A stretch of DNA of 64,000 bases from Polytrichum commune. Lineage: Eukaryota > Streptophyta > Polytrichopsida > Polytrichales > Polytrichaceae. The stretch is taken from assembly GCA_950295325.1 (NCBI GenBank), contig OX485808.1, forward strand, positions 35,859,180 to 35,923,179, read 5' to 3'. The notes under the pieces were generated by a model. That model saw only the letters and a list, made by a program, of their open reading frames with translations, did not search any database and was not told where the DNA came from. This document shows positions 1 through 12,046 of the stretch, piece by piece. Every line of letters begins with the position of its first letter. The stretch's first letter is position 1. Made by a program: the position numbers and the translations under genes.

Positions 1-379
1 CTCGACAAGCCATTGAAGAGTATTAAGAACCAAATATCATTCTGTTGGCGCCAAATAAGCCACAGGAGGCCACTCCTTAAGAAGAACCAAATGTGACTGA
101 ACCATTTCAATGTTTTGCACAAAGGTTGATCAAAGAGGCATTGCGTTATTGAAAAATATTTCCGAGGTCCAAGGCTACCTCTTTTGGCAAAGAGCTGCCA
201 CATCATGTTAGCAGCATAAGCTTTTGCAGAATCTTCATAACTTGTAGCTAACTACAGTTTCCCTAAAGCTCAAACAATGGTTCAACAAGGGTCGTTTTAA
301 GTTAGATGTGTCTTAACCCTAAATGCCCAAAAAGCCAAAAGTGGTTGCAAGCATTTTTCAAAGATATATTTTCTGAGGG

Positions 380-409
380 TTTTTTTTTTTTTTTTTTTTT
401 TTTTCCCCC
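380..409. repeat. T25 homopolymer followed by C5
   Basis: A run of 25 T (380-404) is followed directly by five C. It could be a poly(A) tail of a minus-strand retroposon, but no retroposon body was recognised beside it. Length may be unreliable in an assembly. Confidence 0.7.
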
Positions 410-631
410 TTGTGCCTTGACATAATAAAGTTATGCACCATCTAGAGCAAACCGATCATAATTTCATATCAATGACTCTAAGGTATGGACCTTGAAGTGG
501 TTGGAACCCTTAATTATTTCTTTGTTACAACTAAACTATTTTGGGAAAGCAATCATGTCAATGACATGAATATTTTTAGTTTTTCCCACCAATTTATGCA
601 ACTCACAGACCTTTAAGTGGCTTGTTTTCTT

Positions 632-980
632 AATTGGACCCCTATATTTGATTGGTATGTTGTTCGGTGAGGATCAAAGAGCAAACATCATAGAGACACA
701 TGCTTAAAAGAAATCATATTACGTCTTCACATATTAATAATTACTTGTACTCACAATAGTGAACAAATTTGGGAGGACCTATTGTATGTATCCAATTAAG
801 AAATCAACAAACATGCACTTTTGCTAACCATAACTAAATCAGGGGCAAGTCCAATTTTCAATCCAGTTTTGGCATATGTTTCATTGTAGATTTGCCAGTG
901 CACCATGAGTTTTTTTGTGTAAATCAAATTAGTAGAAGTTGGAGAACATGAAAAATGAACCAAATAACATCCACATACCG
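632..980 (+). mobile_element. Dispersed repeat family, copy A
   Basis: From GGACCCCTATATTTGATTGG to the ACATACC block the sequence aligns, with substitutions and small gaps, over more than 300 bp to copy B at 31935-32275. Shorter blocks recur at 48310-48540 and 55350-55570. Shared landmarks include AAAGAGCAAACATCATA, the AATTGGGAGGACCTAT region and TAATTAGTAGAAGT. No terminal inverted repeats or coding frame were seen. It is probably a non-autonomous transposon fragment of unknown class. Confidence 0.65.
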
Positions 981-2011
981 TAGAGTTACTTTAGATGGTG
1001 GTCTAAGGGGGAGGGTCCAACAAAATGAAGCGATCTTATTGGCCGCGAGGTGTAAATTGGACGGAAAGCCTTGAGATAAGGGTCCAAGACCAAGAAGAGG
1101 CAAAGTGAGGTGTCTTCTACATGGCATCATTTTGGAGGAAAACATTAGTGGTCCAAATTAAGAAATGTTGAAGCTCACATGAGAGCTCATGTTTTGGGGG
1201 ACCATTTTGAAAGGAAGGAGAGTCTAGTTCAGAATTTAATTTGCCTTAGATAGCTTCAAATTGGTCCCTATGTTTATGAACTGTGGACCCCCATCAAAAA
1301 CACCCTTTACACTACAAAAGTGGTTGTGGTTGTGGTTTGGGGGTAATAACCAACCACAACTACGATTAACCTCGTTCACACTTGTCTCGTGCAAATTTCT
1401 TGTGGTTGTGGTTGTGGTTGATGTTGAGGTCAGTTTTCTAGATCATAATCTATCATATGTTTAAGTCTGGAGCTAGAGAAAAATTAAAGTGCCATTAATA
1501 TCTTTTTTGACCTTGAATTTTAGTGTTTAGTGTGGTTGCTTCCTCAACTTTCTCTCCTACCCTTGGTCTTGAAGCCCTTTTGAAGCTTTCTAGTGGTGCC
1601 ACATGAGTATGAACAACCACCCTAAGGGTGGTATATCACGTGCGAGTAGTCACGGTTGATGGAGGTAGAGCATGGTTGTGATGAGCATTTAGTATGCACT
1701 TTCCATGGAAAAATACGAAAGAAAGTGAACCACATTAACCATGACCAACCCTAAAACATTTTCTCTTTCTAACCCTAGCAAAACCCTACTTCCACCCTCC
1801 CATCCACTTCATGATTAAGGTGAAACTAAAGCAAGATCTTGACCTACACTAGAATCAAAGTGCAATCAACTAGGATTCCTATAGGTGATGAGCAAGTTTG
1901 GCATGAAGTAATCTAAATTTGACCAAAGTACCTCATGTCACTTTTTTAAATTCAAAACACCTACAAACCAAATTCATGTATCACCTCAAGCAATATTAGC
2001 ATGTGTGGATG

Positions 2012-2289
2012 CAAAGTGTTGATAATAAATAACCAACGTCGGGCAACCTGAAGTGAATTTGAGTCGGTTGGCCCCACCCTACTAAAGAATCCTCTTGGTG
2101 CAAGGTGGGGTATACTGCCTACCTTGCAGTGGGTGGGCTCTTGGCTTCTTACCTACTTGGCTAGTTTTTTCCGTCAAGTAAAGAGAATATTTCACAGTGG
2201 GAATCAACTCGCCAACCACTCCATTCAGAAATGGGTACCTCTCCACTATCACCCAGTAGTGTAGGGTCATCTCGCACCCAAAGTGTTGA
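2012..2289 (-). mobile_element. tRNA-derived SINE, copy 1, with 11 bp target-site duplication
   Basis: Read on the minus strand the element starts near 2278. Its head contains GTGGAGAGGTACCC and a B-box-like GAGTTGATTCCC, as expected for a Pol III promoter of a tRNA-derived SINE. The head matches the element at 12061-12267. CAAAGTGTTGA occurs at 2012-2022 and again at 2279-2289, an exact 11 bp flanking duplication. The minus-strand 3' end is a short TTATTTATTA-type tail rather than poly(A). The 3' half differs from copy 2, so the two may be subfamilies sharing one head. Confidence 0.75.
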
Positions 2290-3803
2290 ACTTGCTTATC
2301 ACTTCCATGTATTCATAAAAAAAGAGAACTACTCTATGTTGATCATAGAACGTTTACATTGTGTGTGGATGATGAGTGAAGTGCACTTATAGTACGCTAG
2401 AATCCAAAATGCTCATGTGTTGGGAGCCTTGTACCACATTTTCTAGTGGATGGAAATTCACGCCTTGACTTTGGAACGTTGAGGTTGTGGTTAAAACTTC
2501 TATGGTTCTAAAGGTGCATGGACAAAGTCACTTAACCAATAGACTGTATGTAATAATCACTTTGTTTGATTTTATCATTGGTTTGTCCTATTTACAAAAA
2601 ATCTAAAAATAATAAAAGTCATATGCAACTAACATAAATTCTCAAAGTCGGTTTAAGGAAAGAGTCTTATACTTGTCAACTAGGGGGGTTTATTGATGTT
2701 GGATTGCTAAGTGAGAATCATCACAAAAGCATCCTTATTGCAAGTGAGGATCTTTCTGTTAAATGAAGGTGTTGCCTCCCTTTTGTGCATCACTTCTTAC
2801 ACCACCTCGTTGAGCGGATAAATCCCCGATTAGCCATGTGACTGGCCAAAAATGGTGCTCTTCTAAAAGAGATCTTGCAGCCTTCTTACACTACTAGTAT
2901 GATGAATGGCCAAAGTGGTGCTATTTAATACTCAATGCCACATATGATTAATTGCTTTTAACAATGACTTACTTTATGGCACCGTTGCACTCACTTGCTG
3001 ACAACTTAAGGATTAAAAATAGGTGCCACCAAAGGGAAGGTTTCACTTCAAGGCCTTTGTACCTTATGGAGTCAAGACTCAGGAGAAATTAAAACAGTGA
3101 AAACCTGTCCTTCAAAGGTGGTGCCTTTTGACTCTAACATGCACTCTAAACCTCGCATTATTATGCTTGTGGCAACCAAAATGCACGTGATATTAAGGAG
3201 TTTTGTAGTGTTAATATAAATGCGTGATATAAAAAAATGAGTGTAGCATGTGAGATTATAGAATAACGCAAAGTCAACATTGCAATAATGATAATAATCA
3301 CAATGATGACAATGTGATGTGTGTGATTTGACTTTTTGGATAGTTTATTTTAATGTCAAAACCTATGACATATGGAAAGGAAACGTGATAATAAGGAGTG
3401 AGATTGAAACTGAAAACATCAGTATTCTATGGTTTTAGGATATAAGAGGAGGAGTGACATTAAGGAGGTTGAGATTATAGAGTTTAGAATGTAGATCCAA
3501 GTGGATTGTGGTCCATGGTGTAAATGTATGCCCTAATTCATATACACAATCACATGCAAGAATATCCGATGACTTCTTGGATTGAGATTTGAGGAAAAGA
3601 ATCTCGTTATTCATCATGATATTGCATCTGCTATGGTTGTAACATGGGCCCTTGTTGACATCGGTATTGAAGGCAATGAGAATTTTCTACATATTCATGT
3701 TCATATTTTTCAAAACACACTACACAACACATTCTTATTTAGTGTGGCCCACATTATTCATTTTCGAATCACATTGATTCTCTTCAATCACAAGGTGGCA
3801 ACT
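2290..3803. other. Intergenic DNA with small repeat fragments
   Basis: No gene recognised. It contains a short foldback (3018-3125) and, at about 3715-3770, a fragment with ATTTAGTGTGGCCCACA. That signature recurs in the MITE-like elements at 49166-49337 and in sequence near 21.8 kb. Short open frames on both strands have no recognisable domain. Confidence 0.4.
3018..3125. repeat. Small foldback with about 28 bp arms
   Basis: The arm at 3021-3047 (GGTGCCACCAAAGG...TTTCACT) is an imperfect reverse complement of 3096-3125 (AGTGAAAACC...GGTGGTGCC). This resembles a very short MITE or foldback. There is no coding content. Confidence 0.5.
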
Positions 3804-4245
3804 GCACTGATTATCCCAGTTAGGGTGGGTGGGCTAATAGTGCATGTGGGAAATTAGTGAAGGTGATACTAAATTTCTTCACGCTATGAAATGAATGCCA
3901 CCAGAAGATCTAGGGTTTCACGAGCCCAGGGTGTCAAAGTGCTGGAAACTCTCAATGCAAGCTCTATTCGATTTCTTTATGTTAGGAGATGCCTCACGAT
4001 TGAGTGGTGCCAACTAAAAAGGAGAAGAGGAAACCTCGTTGAGGTCACCAAAACAAAGTATGTACAGTACTCTACAAAACTTTAGAGCTTGCACTAAGTA
4101 TCTTGAAATGTATGGTAATTGAGCATGTACTCATGAATTTAGTATCACTTGGTAAAAACTTTATACACACAAATTTTGAGACTTGGAAAAATAGTGCATG
4201 TTTTGGGAATCAATACCACATGCACGAAATGGGATAATTAGTGTA
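3804..4245. mobile_element. TIR element related to the one at 4833-5112
   Basis: The left end GCACTGATTATCCC is matched in reverse complement by GGGATAATTAGTGTA at the right end. The subterminal blocks AATAGTGCATG and CATGTGGGAAAT also pair. Its right third (about 4115-4245) is the reverse complement of 4840-4960 in the next element. No transposase frame is seen, so it is a non-autonomous element. Confidence 0.55.
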
Positions 4246-4832
4246 AAGAAGATGTTACATGACAAATCATGGAGACCACTCTAATTAATATGGCACATCA
4301 ATTTCAATGTCAAGCTAAATCACATGTTCAATGTAGTAACTAGGTAGCAATCAAGATTAGGATGAATAGGATGAACACATATGCTAGTTGGTATTTTGTA
4401 TTTGTTTATCAATGGATATATCAAATTTTTATACTAACTTGTATAATTTTCACATCATCAAGGTAGAAGTGCCTAATGTAGACATGAACCCAATGGGAGG
4501 AGCTTTTTTCTTGATCCAACATGAACAACTACATGCTTCAAAAATGATAAGATCATATTAAAGACCATAAATTTGGTAGGCTAGAAAAACACAAAGACAA
4601 TGCTCAACCCAATCTTCTTTTCTTTTGTGGGGGAGAGGGGGAGATATGCAAATATTTTAAATTGCACATCAACCTTGATTTTCAAAAATCTAAATCACAA
4701 GATGTTGTAATTTCATATACTCAATTGCCTTGGCTCTTTAGGGGTTACTAATGTTCTTAAGTTCTTATTCAAAATATTCAAGTATATTAATGATATGAAA
4801 TGCTCAACATTTTCATTATTTAAAGGTTATAC

Positions 4833-5112
4833 TACATTGATTATCCCCATTAGTGGGTGTAGTACTAATTCTTGAAACACACACTATTTTTCCAAGTCTC
4901 AAAACTAGTGAGGGCTCAACTTTTTACCAAGTGATACTAATTTCATGAATGTATGCTCATTTACTGATACTTTCAATGAATAATGTCGGGATGAACAATA
5001 CTTCCTAGATCTTTGGATGACACTAGTTGACAGCGTAAAGTAATTAGTATCAGCTTTGCTAATTTCCCACATGCACAATTTGGCCTTTCTCACTAATTGG
5101 GATAATTAGTGT
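4833..5112. mobile_element. MITE-like element with about 23 bp terminal inverted repeats
   Basis: The left end TACATTGATTATCCCCATTA and the reverse complement of the right end, TACACTAATTATCCCAATTA, agree at most positions. The interior shares blocks such as CCAAGTGATACTAATTTCATGA with the neighbouring element in opposite orientation. It is about 280 bp and non-coding, and ends about 350 bp upstream of the malate dehydrogenase start codon. Confidence 0.6.
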
Positions 5113-5465
5113 ACCTTAATCCGAGCCTTTACATACTAGACAAGATAGAGAGCCTCAATTTCAAGGGAATGACAATAATTAGTTCAGGGTTCCTAACTTA
5201 AAAGAAATTGTGGGATGAAGACAAAACCCAGGGAGAAGAACACGACCCAGGTCTTGAAATTGAGGACCAGGATAGCAACCTCGCTCGGGACCTGGAAACG
5301 CGAGCCCTGCCGCCGAAACTGGATAACATGGTGACCGGAAAACCTCCATACCAGGTCACTCATCACCGGTATGACGGGTCGCCAGGTCATCCTCGCCTTC
5401 CAGAAGTAATTGGCCTTCTCACTCTTTGTCACCGGAATTCGCCATATCCAGGAAGGTCGAGAACG

Positions 5466-8400
5466 ATGGAGCACGCCAGGGCCGAGGGACGCCTCGCGCG
5501 GATCGCTTCCCACATGAACGCTCCTGAGGTCAGCGCCACTTCGAAGCTATTTGTCTCGTCCAATTTGGTGTCCTGTGGAGGTAGCTGGAGTATTTCGCGA
5601 ATTTGATTTGCACAGGGTTAGAGAGTTTTGAAACGAGTTTCGAAAATGTTGATGTCCAGTGGTTGATATGGCCAATCCTTGGCTCCGCCATTTTGTGTAA
5701 TTTTGGGGCTTCTTTCTCTGAAATTTTAGTCGCCTGTGGAGGTCGCTGGAGTAACTTACAGATTTGTATTGCAGAGGGTTAGAGGTTTTTGAAAGAGCGT
5801 TTGAAAGTGTTGATATCCTGTGGTTCAGACGATGATTTCTTGGCTCCTCCATTATGTGGAATTTTGGAGCCCGCTTTTCTATTGAAATTATAGTCGCCTG
5901 TGGAGGTATCTGGAGTGATTCGTACATTTGGCTTGCAGAGGGTCAGAGACTTTTGAAAGAGTGTCTCGGAAATAGTTTCATTCTGTGAGAAGTACGGTGA
6001 TTTCTTGGCTCCTTAGAATGTGGGATTTCGGAGCTCTTGAAATTTAGTCTCCTGTGGAGGCAATTGGAGTGTTTCGCAGATTCGGCGTGCTGAGAGTTAG
6101 AGAGTTTTTAAAGAGAGTTTCGGAAAATGCGATAGCCTTTGGTCAATACGGTCAATCCTTGGCTCCTTCATTATGTGGCGTTTCGTAGCTGCTTTTCTCT
6201 TGAATTTTTAGTCGCCTGTGAGGAATTGGGAAGTTCAGCAGATTTGGCTTGCACAGCAATAATGAAATTCTGTGGTTGACACGGTAGCTTCCTGGCTCCG
6301 TCAGTATGTGGAATTTTGGTGCTGCTTTTTTCTTGGATTTGTAGTCGCCTATGGATGTAGCTGGAGTGTTTCATTAGGTGGCCGCAATGTCTCGCGCGGG
6401 GGTTTCATTTTGGAAAAATTTCATGCTTGTGTAGTGTGGTGTGGTGTGGTGTGGTTGATAGTGATAATAGTTATATTTCTTTAGTGGAATGCCGGTTTCT
6501 GTGGATGAGATTGTTCCTTTCTCTTGGTCTGCTTGATTAGAGAAGTCTTACGGGAAGACCTCCCTGGAGCAATTTGTGCTTTCCCGAAACTTCTCTCGAA
6601 GCATTGTATTGTGATATTTGTGACGAGCACTTCTACTGCTAGCTCGGGTACGTTAAGCCGTATACGTGGAATGTACTCAAGGAAAATCCAAGCACGATGA
6701 GGTCGTTCGTGAGATCTCCTCGGTGGAATCCGTTTTTAGGTGAAATGCCCGTCGAAGAATTGTCGCACTTTCGCTTCCAAATTGTTAAGTCTCACACGTA
6801 GAAGTTTTGATTACGCACGATGAGATCTGCCGGGGAGACAGTCCTGGAGGAATTGGATTTTAGGTGAAGTTTTCATCGAGGCATTGTTTTGCTCTAATGA
6901 AGACGTTCACTTTTAGCTTGGTTGAGTGAAGCCGTATATGTGGGAGGGTCTTGAAGTTGCGCTACTAGTAGAGAGCTAATGATCAATTTGCGGGGTCTGA
7001 GATAATTTCAGGGAAATAGTTCTGAATTCAATTTACATCAAGCAGAAATCTTTGGTAAATTTCGTTCTGATTTGGAAATTTCTGCAAGGATTTTTGAGTT
7101 GCACATTGCAGAATTTCAAATAGGGTCCATGTGAGTATACAGTCCTCTTTCCTCAAGAGTTTGTGCTTCGAACTTCAAATGCATATTCGTCCTTAATCTA
7201 ACAACTCATGGCTCAAGGTCCTTGGATTGCTCCATTGTACGTTTTTACAGTTTATAATGTGCTTGCACCAGTGTGTTGTTCAAGTTGAATCGGGTTACTT
7301 GTGGTTTGATTTCATCCTGTGGACCTAAACTATTCTAATGCCGCCTTTTTTAGAAAGACTTCTCATTCTTCCTTACTAGAACCTTTTCACACCCTTGGTT
7401 CAGTAACAAGAAAGCTTTTCTGCTCAACCCATTAGTTGAAATGGCAAACTGTCTTGTATTTTCTTCTTTCAATCACGTGTTCTCCTTGCTGGACTCTTTA
7501 AATTGTGCTGGGTTAAAAGTTATCTGAGGGAGGATCCATAAGGTGTTCCTAGAACTCAATCTACTTTGCAACACGCTCAAGTTCAGATTATCTGCTCAAG
7601 TCTATTTCAGCAGGATCGTTCAATTGTTTATGTATTGGAAATGGATGCAGAGGAGCAATATGGGTGGTATAGAGAGGGAGCCAACTCGTGCACGTGGGGC
7701 AGCTCCAGGATTCAAAGTTGCTGTTCTGGGTGCAGCTGGAGGCATTGGACAGCCACTATCTTTGCTTTTAAAGATACATCCTCTGGTGTCCACTCTCCAC
7801 TTATATGATGTGTTCAACACCCCTGGCGTTGTTGCTGATTTAAGCCACACCAACACCTCTGCTGTGGTACAGATCAGATTCTCCCTATAACTTTACGTTG
7901 TCTAGACTCTGTTTCACGTATGTGTCTCCCTTCTGCATGGCTAGTCTCCATCCCCTTGTAACCTTTCCTGGGAATTACATTACAATTATGCTTCCTGTTA
8001 AATCTACAGTATTCCCTGACATAGATCAGTCTCCGTAGTATTTTGATTGTGGCTACCTTTTATTGAGAATGTGGAATATGTGGATGGTGTGTCAAGTTTT
8101 CATACCAAAATTACTACCTCAATGGGGTTGGACTTGGTGGCAAGTGAAAATTGGGAGCTCTGCACTCTCTGGATTTGAGAAATATAGGAAGATCTTTATG
8201 TTTTATGGGTTCCTAATTGAGCTGTGAATTGATAATGTGTACTTTTCAAGGTGCGAGGATTTCTTGGAAAGGAGCAACTAGGACCAGCTTTGGATGGCAT
8301 GGATTTGGTCATTATTCCTGCTGGCGTTCCTAGAAAACCAGGCATGACAAGGGATGACTTATTCAAAATCAATGCTGGTATTGTCCGTACTTTGATTGAG

Positions 8401-10574
8401 GGTGTGGCCAAGCACTGTCCCCGGGCAATAATAAACATCATCAGCAACCCTGTGAACTCTACGGTACCCATCGCTGCAGAGGTGCTCAAGCTGGCCGGCG
8501 TATATGACCCAAAGCGATTGTTCGGTGTCACCACTTTGGATGTTGTCCGCGCCAATACATTTGTGGTCAGTGTAGACATTTCCTACCCTAGACATTTCAA
8601 TATTCAAATTCTACTACTGTGCTTTTAACGCCTGGTACAACTGCTTCAATCACTCATCAAATCATAGAAGTTAGCAGAGTAATAAGATGAGTGCTTCTAC
8701 ACATTGGTGGGGTGTGCATCTATATACTATCAAAATTTGATCAATCTTTATCATGCAGAAACTAAACAACGACTAAATCATGACTAAATGTTTTGGAATT
8801 TTTCAGGCAGAAGTGATTGGGGTGGATCCCAAAGCTGTGGATGTGCCAGTTGTTGGTGGTCATGCTGGTATCACCATCCTTCCTATTTTGTCTCAGGTGA
8901 GGATTTTCTCCTTCACAACCCTGCAACACAAGTTGCAGACAATATATTGTGGTCATTTATCTCATGTTCAAGGATAAGTTCATTCATTTAAATTCATTTA
9001 TATGCGTTGGTTGATAACAAGGATTCTGTCATATTGCCTGAAATGCACTGTGATTTTCTGACATTCAGGTGAAGCCCCAATTCTCATTCACAAAGAAAGA
9101 AGTTGATTACTTGACCAACCGTATTCAAAATGGAGGAACGGAAGTTGTTGAGGTACGCTGCTGTTTGTGTTCTTTTATCCTCAGAGTCTGTAAAATGCTT
9201 TACTACAGGCTACTGAAAGTAACCAACTAGATTTCTGCACTTCAAGGGAGAATATAAGGAATTGAGTGCTCGGCAAAGTTAACAGGCGCCCTGTGTGTTG
9301 CTTTGTACAGGCTAAAGCTGGGACAGGCTCTGCAACTTTGTCAATGGTGAGCTCCTAGATAGTGAAAATATTCAACATATGTCAGAGACCACCACTCAAT
9401 CTTTGGGTCCTCACCAATTCTCCAGATATGATCTTGTTGTCCAAAATTCACACCATCCTCTCCATTGCTTGTCAGAATCTTCTCCTCAATTATGATATTT
9501 TCTCAGTATTAGCGCCGAGCTTTTTGCCTGATCATTTACATTGATGTTGGTGTTAGGCATATGCTGCTGCTAAGTTTGGAGAGGCCTGCCTACGTGCCAT
9601 GCAAGGCGATTCTGAAATTATTGAGTGTGCATATGTTGCCTGTGAGGTAAGGAGGTCTCTACTATCATGTGTGAAATGGGATCAAATTGATGCTTTTTGT
9701 GTATAGGTCTTTTGGAAGCAACTGAACATTAATGCACTCGAGGATTAGGAATTGGTACAAAAGCATGAGCTCATGTCACATGGTTGATACTAGAAGCACC
9801 TCAATATCTGGATTTTAGAAAGAATTGAAGAAAATAGAACAGGATCTTCAAGAGGGTAGACATATGAGTCAGTTCTTTCATGCACAGTAATGGTGCAAAT
9901 AGCTGGCCAGACTTTGGTGCTGCAGCTGGATGTTCCATATCTTGACAAATTCAGACCCCTGAGGCTCTGAAACTAGTCATGCGGATGACCCTGTGACTTC
10001 TAAATCCTTAGTATAATACTTCGCTTGGCTGAACTAAAAATTGGGTGTTCCACAGGTGACTGAATTGCCCTTCTTTGCAACAAAAGTGAAGATTGGTCGC
10101 ACAGGAGTAGAGGAGATCTTCCCACTTGGACCCTTAAATGACTACGAGAGGTGAGCATAATTTCGTTACCTAAGGGTGTGAATGGGTGTGAATACAATCA
10201 ATGGGCGATTTTCCCTAACAATAAGCTTCAGTTCTCTGCAACCAACTTGTGTTTATGTTATTTTCAAGAGTTTCATGTACTTGTCTGGTTGGTGTTCAGA
10301 TGGTGACTTCCTTTGCATTTCAAGTATTTACTTGTGTCAATCAACCGTCTACAATAGTTGAAATAAAAAAATATTCACAATCATCTCTTACCACTCTGGT
10401 GAAATCATCCGGGAGATGGGAAAGAAACAAAGTGCTACAGTGCATCTATGACAATTTTGCTTACAAGCTGGCTCATTTTTTTGCAGGGAAGGATTGGAGA
10501 AATTGAAGTCAGAGTTGCATGATAGCATTCAAAAAGGAGTCCAATTTGTACACACACCACCAACAAAGGCTTGA
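5466..10574 (+). CDS. PMDH: Peroxisomal (glyoxysomal) NAD-malate dehydrogenase
   Basis: Interconverts malate and oxaloacetate with NAD in peroxisomes, supporting beta-oxidation, the glyoxylate cycle and photorespiration. Exons: 5466-5528, 7651-7866, 8251-8565, 8807-8896, 9069-9152, 9311-9346, 9557-9646, 10056-10150, 10487-10574. All junctions are GT-AG, phases close, and the product is 358 aa. Exon 1 encodes RLARIASHM, a PTS2 signal of the R-L-x5-H-L/M type at the position of the signal in known glyoxysomal enzymes. Exon 2 begins the conserved body ([19 protein letters not shown], the NAD-binding loop). The substrate-binding [10 protein letters not shown] and active-site VGGHAGIT blocks are intact. 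The C-terminus (TKA) is not a PTS1. Start chosen at 5466 because the signal lies near the N-terminus in this family. The exon 1 to exon 2 link is an inference from phase and homology; the other eight exons are secure. Confidence 0.92.
5581..6378 (+). repeat. Tandem repeat in malate dehydrogenase intron 1, about 160 bp x 5
   Basis: Five diverged units start at 5581, 5742, 5906, 6060 and 6223, with a partial sixth at 6357-6378. Unit lengths are about 134-164 bp. Each opens near TGGAG, contains GAGGGTTAGAG and CTTGGCTCC-type blocks, and closes with TTTAGTCGCCTGTGGAG. The array begins about 50 bp after exon 1. Short open frames across it are by-products of the repetition. Confidence 0.85.
6555..6980 (+). 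repeat. Diverged duplication in malate dehydrogenase intron 1 (period about 275 bp)
   Basis: Blocks recur at a similar spacing: CCCTGGAGCAATT near 6563 against CCTGGAGGAATT near 6843, and TAGCTCGGGTACGTTAAGCC near 6641 against TAGCTTGGTTGAGTGAAGCC near 6916. TTTTAGGTGAA also recurs (6733 and 6867). This suggests an old segment duplication distinct from the 160 bp array before it. Confidence 0.45.
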
Positions 10575-12046
10575 ACAATTAGACGAAAGACATTTATACT
10601 AAGGAGTTGGCACCTCACTTGTTCACCAGAATCTCTAGTGAGCTACTCCTTGCTAATGGATCACCCTAGTTGCCTATTGTGACACTTATATGTGCACACG
10701 TTAGAAGTCCACTATCCAGTTGCTGGGCTTTTCAAATTTTATATTCCAAATTTATATATCAAAAGAGTTTCTTGTTGTATTCACAAAAACCTCTCATCTT
10801 CTGTCCTGCGTCATACAACCCCCAAACATTTGTCAATGGTCTTCATCTAACCTTGAATCTGATTTTGTACACTCACTTCTTGAAGAATACACAGTAAACC
10901 TGTCATTCAGTCAGTTGTAGCAAGAAAATGTTTTACCACCTCCATGTCAAATTACTTGGGACAATAATTTGTGAACTGTACAGCATATCCTGCAGGCTAA
11001 GAAATGATTCTACCATTAAATATTGAATAAAGTTTTCACATTCATCTGCTGGACAGAAGAGATAAGTTGCCAAATGAACACTTCTCCTAGGAAATCAAGC
11101 ACACTGCCAGTACGAGATGATTAGCAAATACAATTTAAGGCTGTAGCCATTTTCTACATTACCAAAGTCAAAATGATAGTGACATATGACATATGATAGC
11201 CCACTCTCGGTGCATTGAAATGGAATGTTGATGTCACCAAAAACCAATGAAGAGCATGTATGGATTTTACAAAGTGGAAAACTGAAGGTACACATCAGAT
11301 ATGCATCCTGTTCGAAATACACCATCTACTTGGAGAAGGTCTGATGACATTCCATTAATTTATACCAAGGTGAAATCAACATTCCAATTCCATTCTTGCT
11401 TCCATTATGGGAATCTGCCGGGTATGGTATAATACACTAAACATTGTGACAACTCCCAGATTCCACTACACTGTTTATGGTAATGATTGTAACTTATTAT
11501 TTGGAAATACGCAATGCAATAACTTCTACTCCTGGCTTCAATGTTACTCATGAAAGCTGAATAGGTTGTTCAGACATTATAGAACGTAAATGACTTTGCT
11601 TGGTATAATTTTACATTCTCAAAAAATAAATTATAGCATTGTGTAATTTCGAATAGTAAGTGACACGAAATACCATAAATGGTGTAGTTGTTGGTTATAA
11701 TAGCAAGCAATTTTTACGTAAGAGAAAGCAAGACTAAATGGGGCATACAGGATGGCAAATTTCTAACCCTATAGTGCATAACAATGAATGGGGAGAACCG
11801 GCTGCTAGTTACAGATGAATTGGTCGAAGTTCAAGACTTCAGGAAAATTACCAATGGAACCTATGGAAGATACCTCAAATTAATAAAGGCAACTGAAAGA
11901 TGTCAACATGTAACTGGTGAGACTTGGAAACATTAGGATCTCAACCGATTATGCCCAAAAATCTTCCCAAACATTGGTGCATAATGCGCCACAAATTCCC
12001 AGCCCCATGGTGCATTGACCTATCTTAGTGATGTTACACAATATCA
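10575..12046. other. Downstream of malate dehydrogenase: 3' UTR and intergenic DNA
   Basis: The first few hundred bases are probably the 3' UTR of the malate dehydrogenase gene. Beyond that I see no recognisable gene, RNA or structured repeat before the SINE at 12047. Short frames on both strands lack domains. Confidence 0.4.

Larger units (their letters stand above)
1..2011. other. Repeat-rich intergenic DNA, no gene recognised
   Basis: No open frame here has a recognisable domain or splice-linked neighbours. The stretch holds a long homopolymer (T run ending in C5 near 380-409), a copy of a dispersed repeat at about 632-980, and short GTGGTT-type repeats around 1320-1420 that occur in both orientations. 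The rest is AT-rich sequence in which I see no conserved coding or RNA structure. Confidence 0.5.

Noticed and set aside
5208..5606. 132-codon plus-strand frame before and through malate dehydrogenase exon 1
   Set aside because: Only 5466-5528 is kept. The residues upstream have no homology, and extending the N-terminus would bury the PTS2 signal, which must lie near the start. The 3' part runs into intron repeat.
5193..6374. Series of minus-strand frames across 5193-6374
   Set aside because: They run through the 160 bp intronic tandem repeat and change frame from unit to unit, with no conserved peptide.
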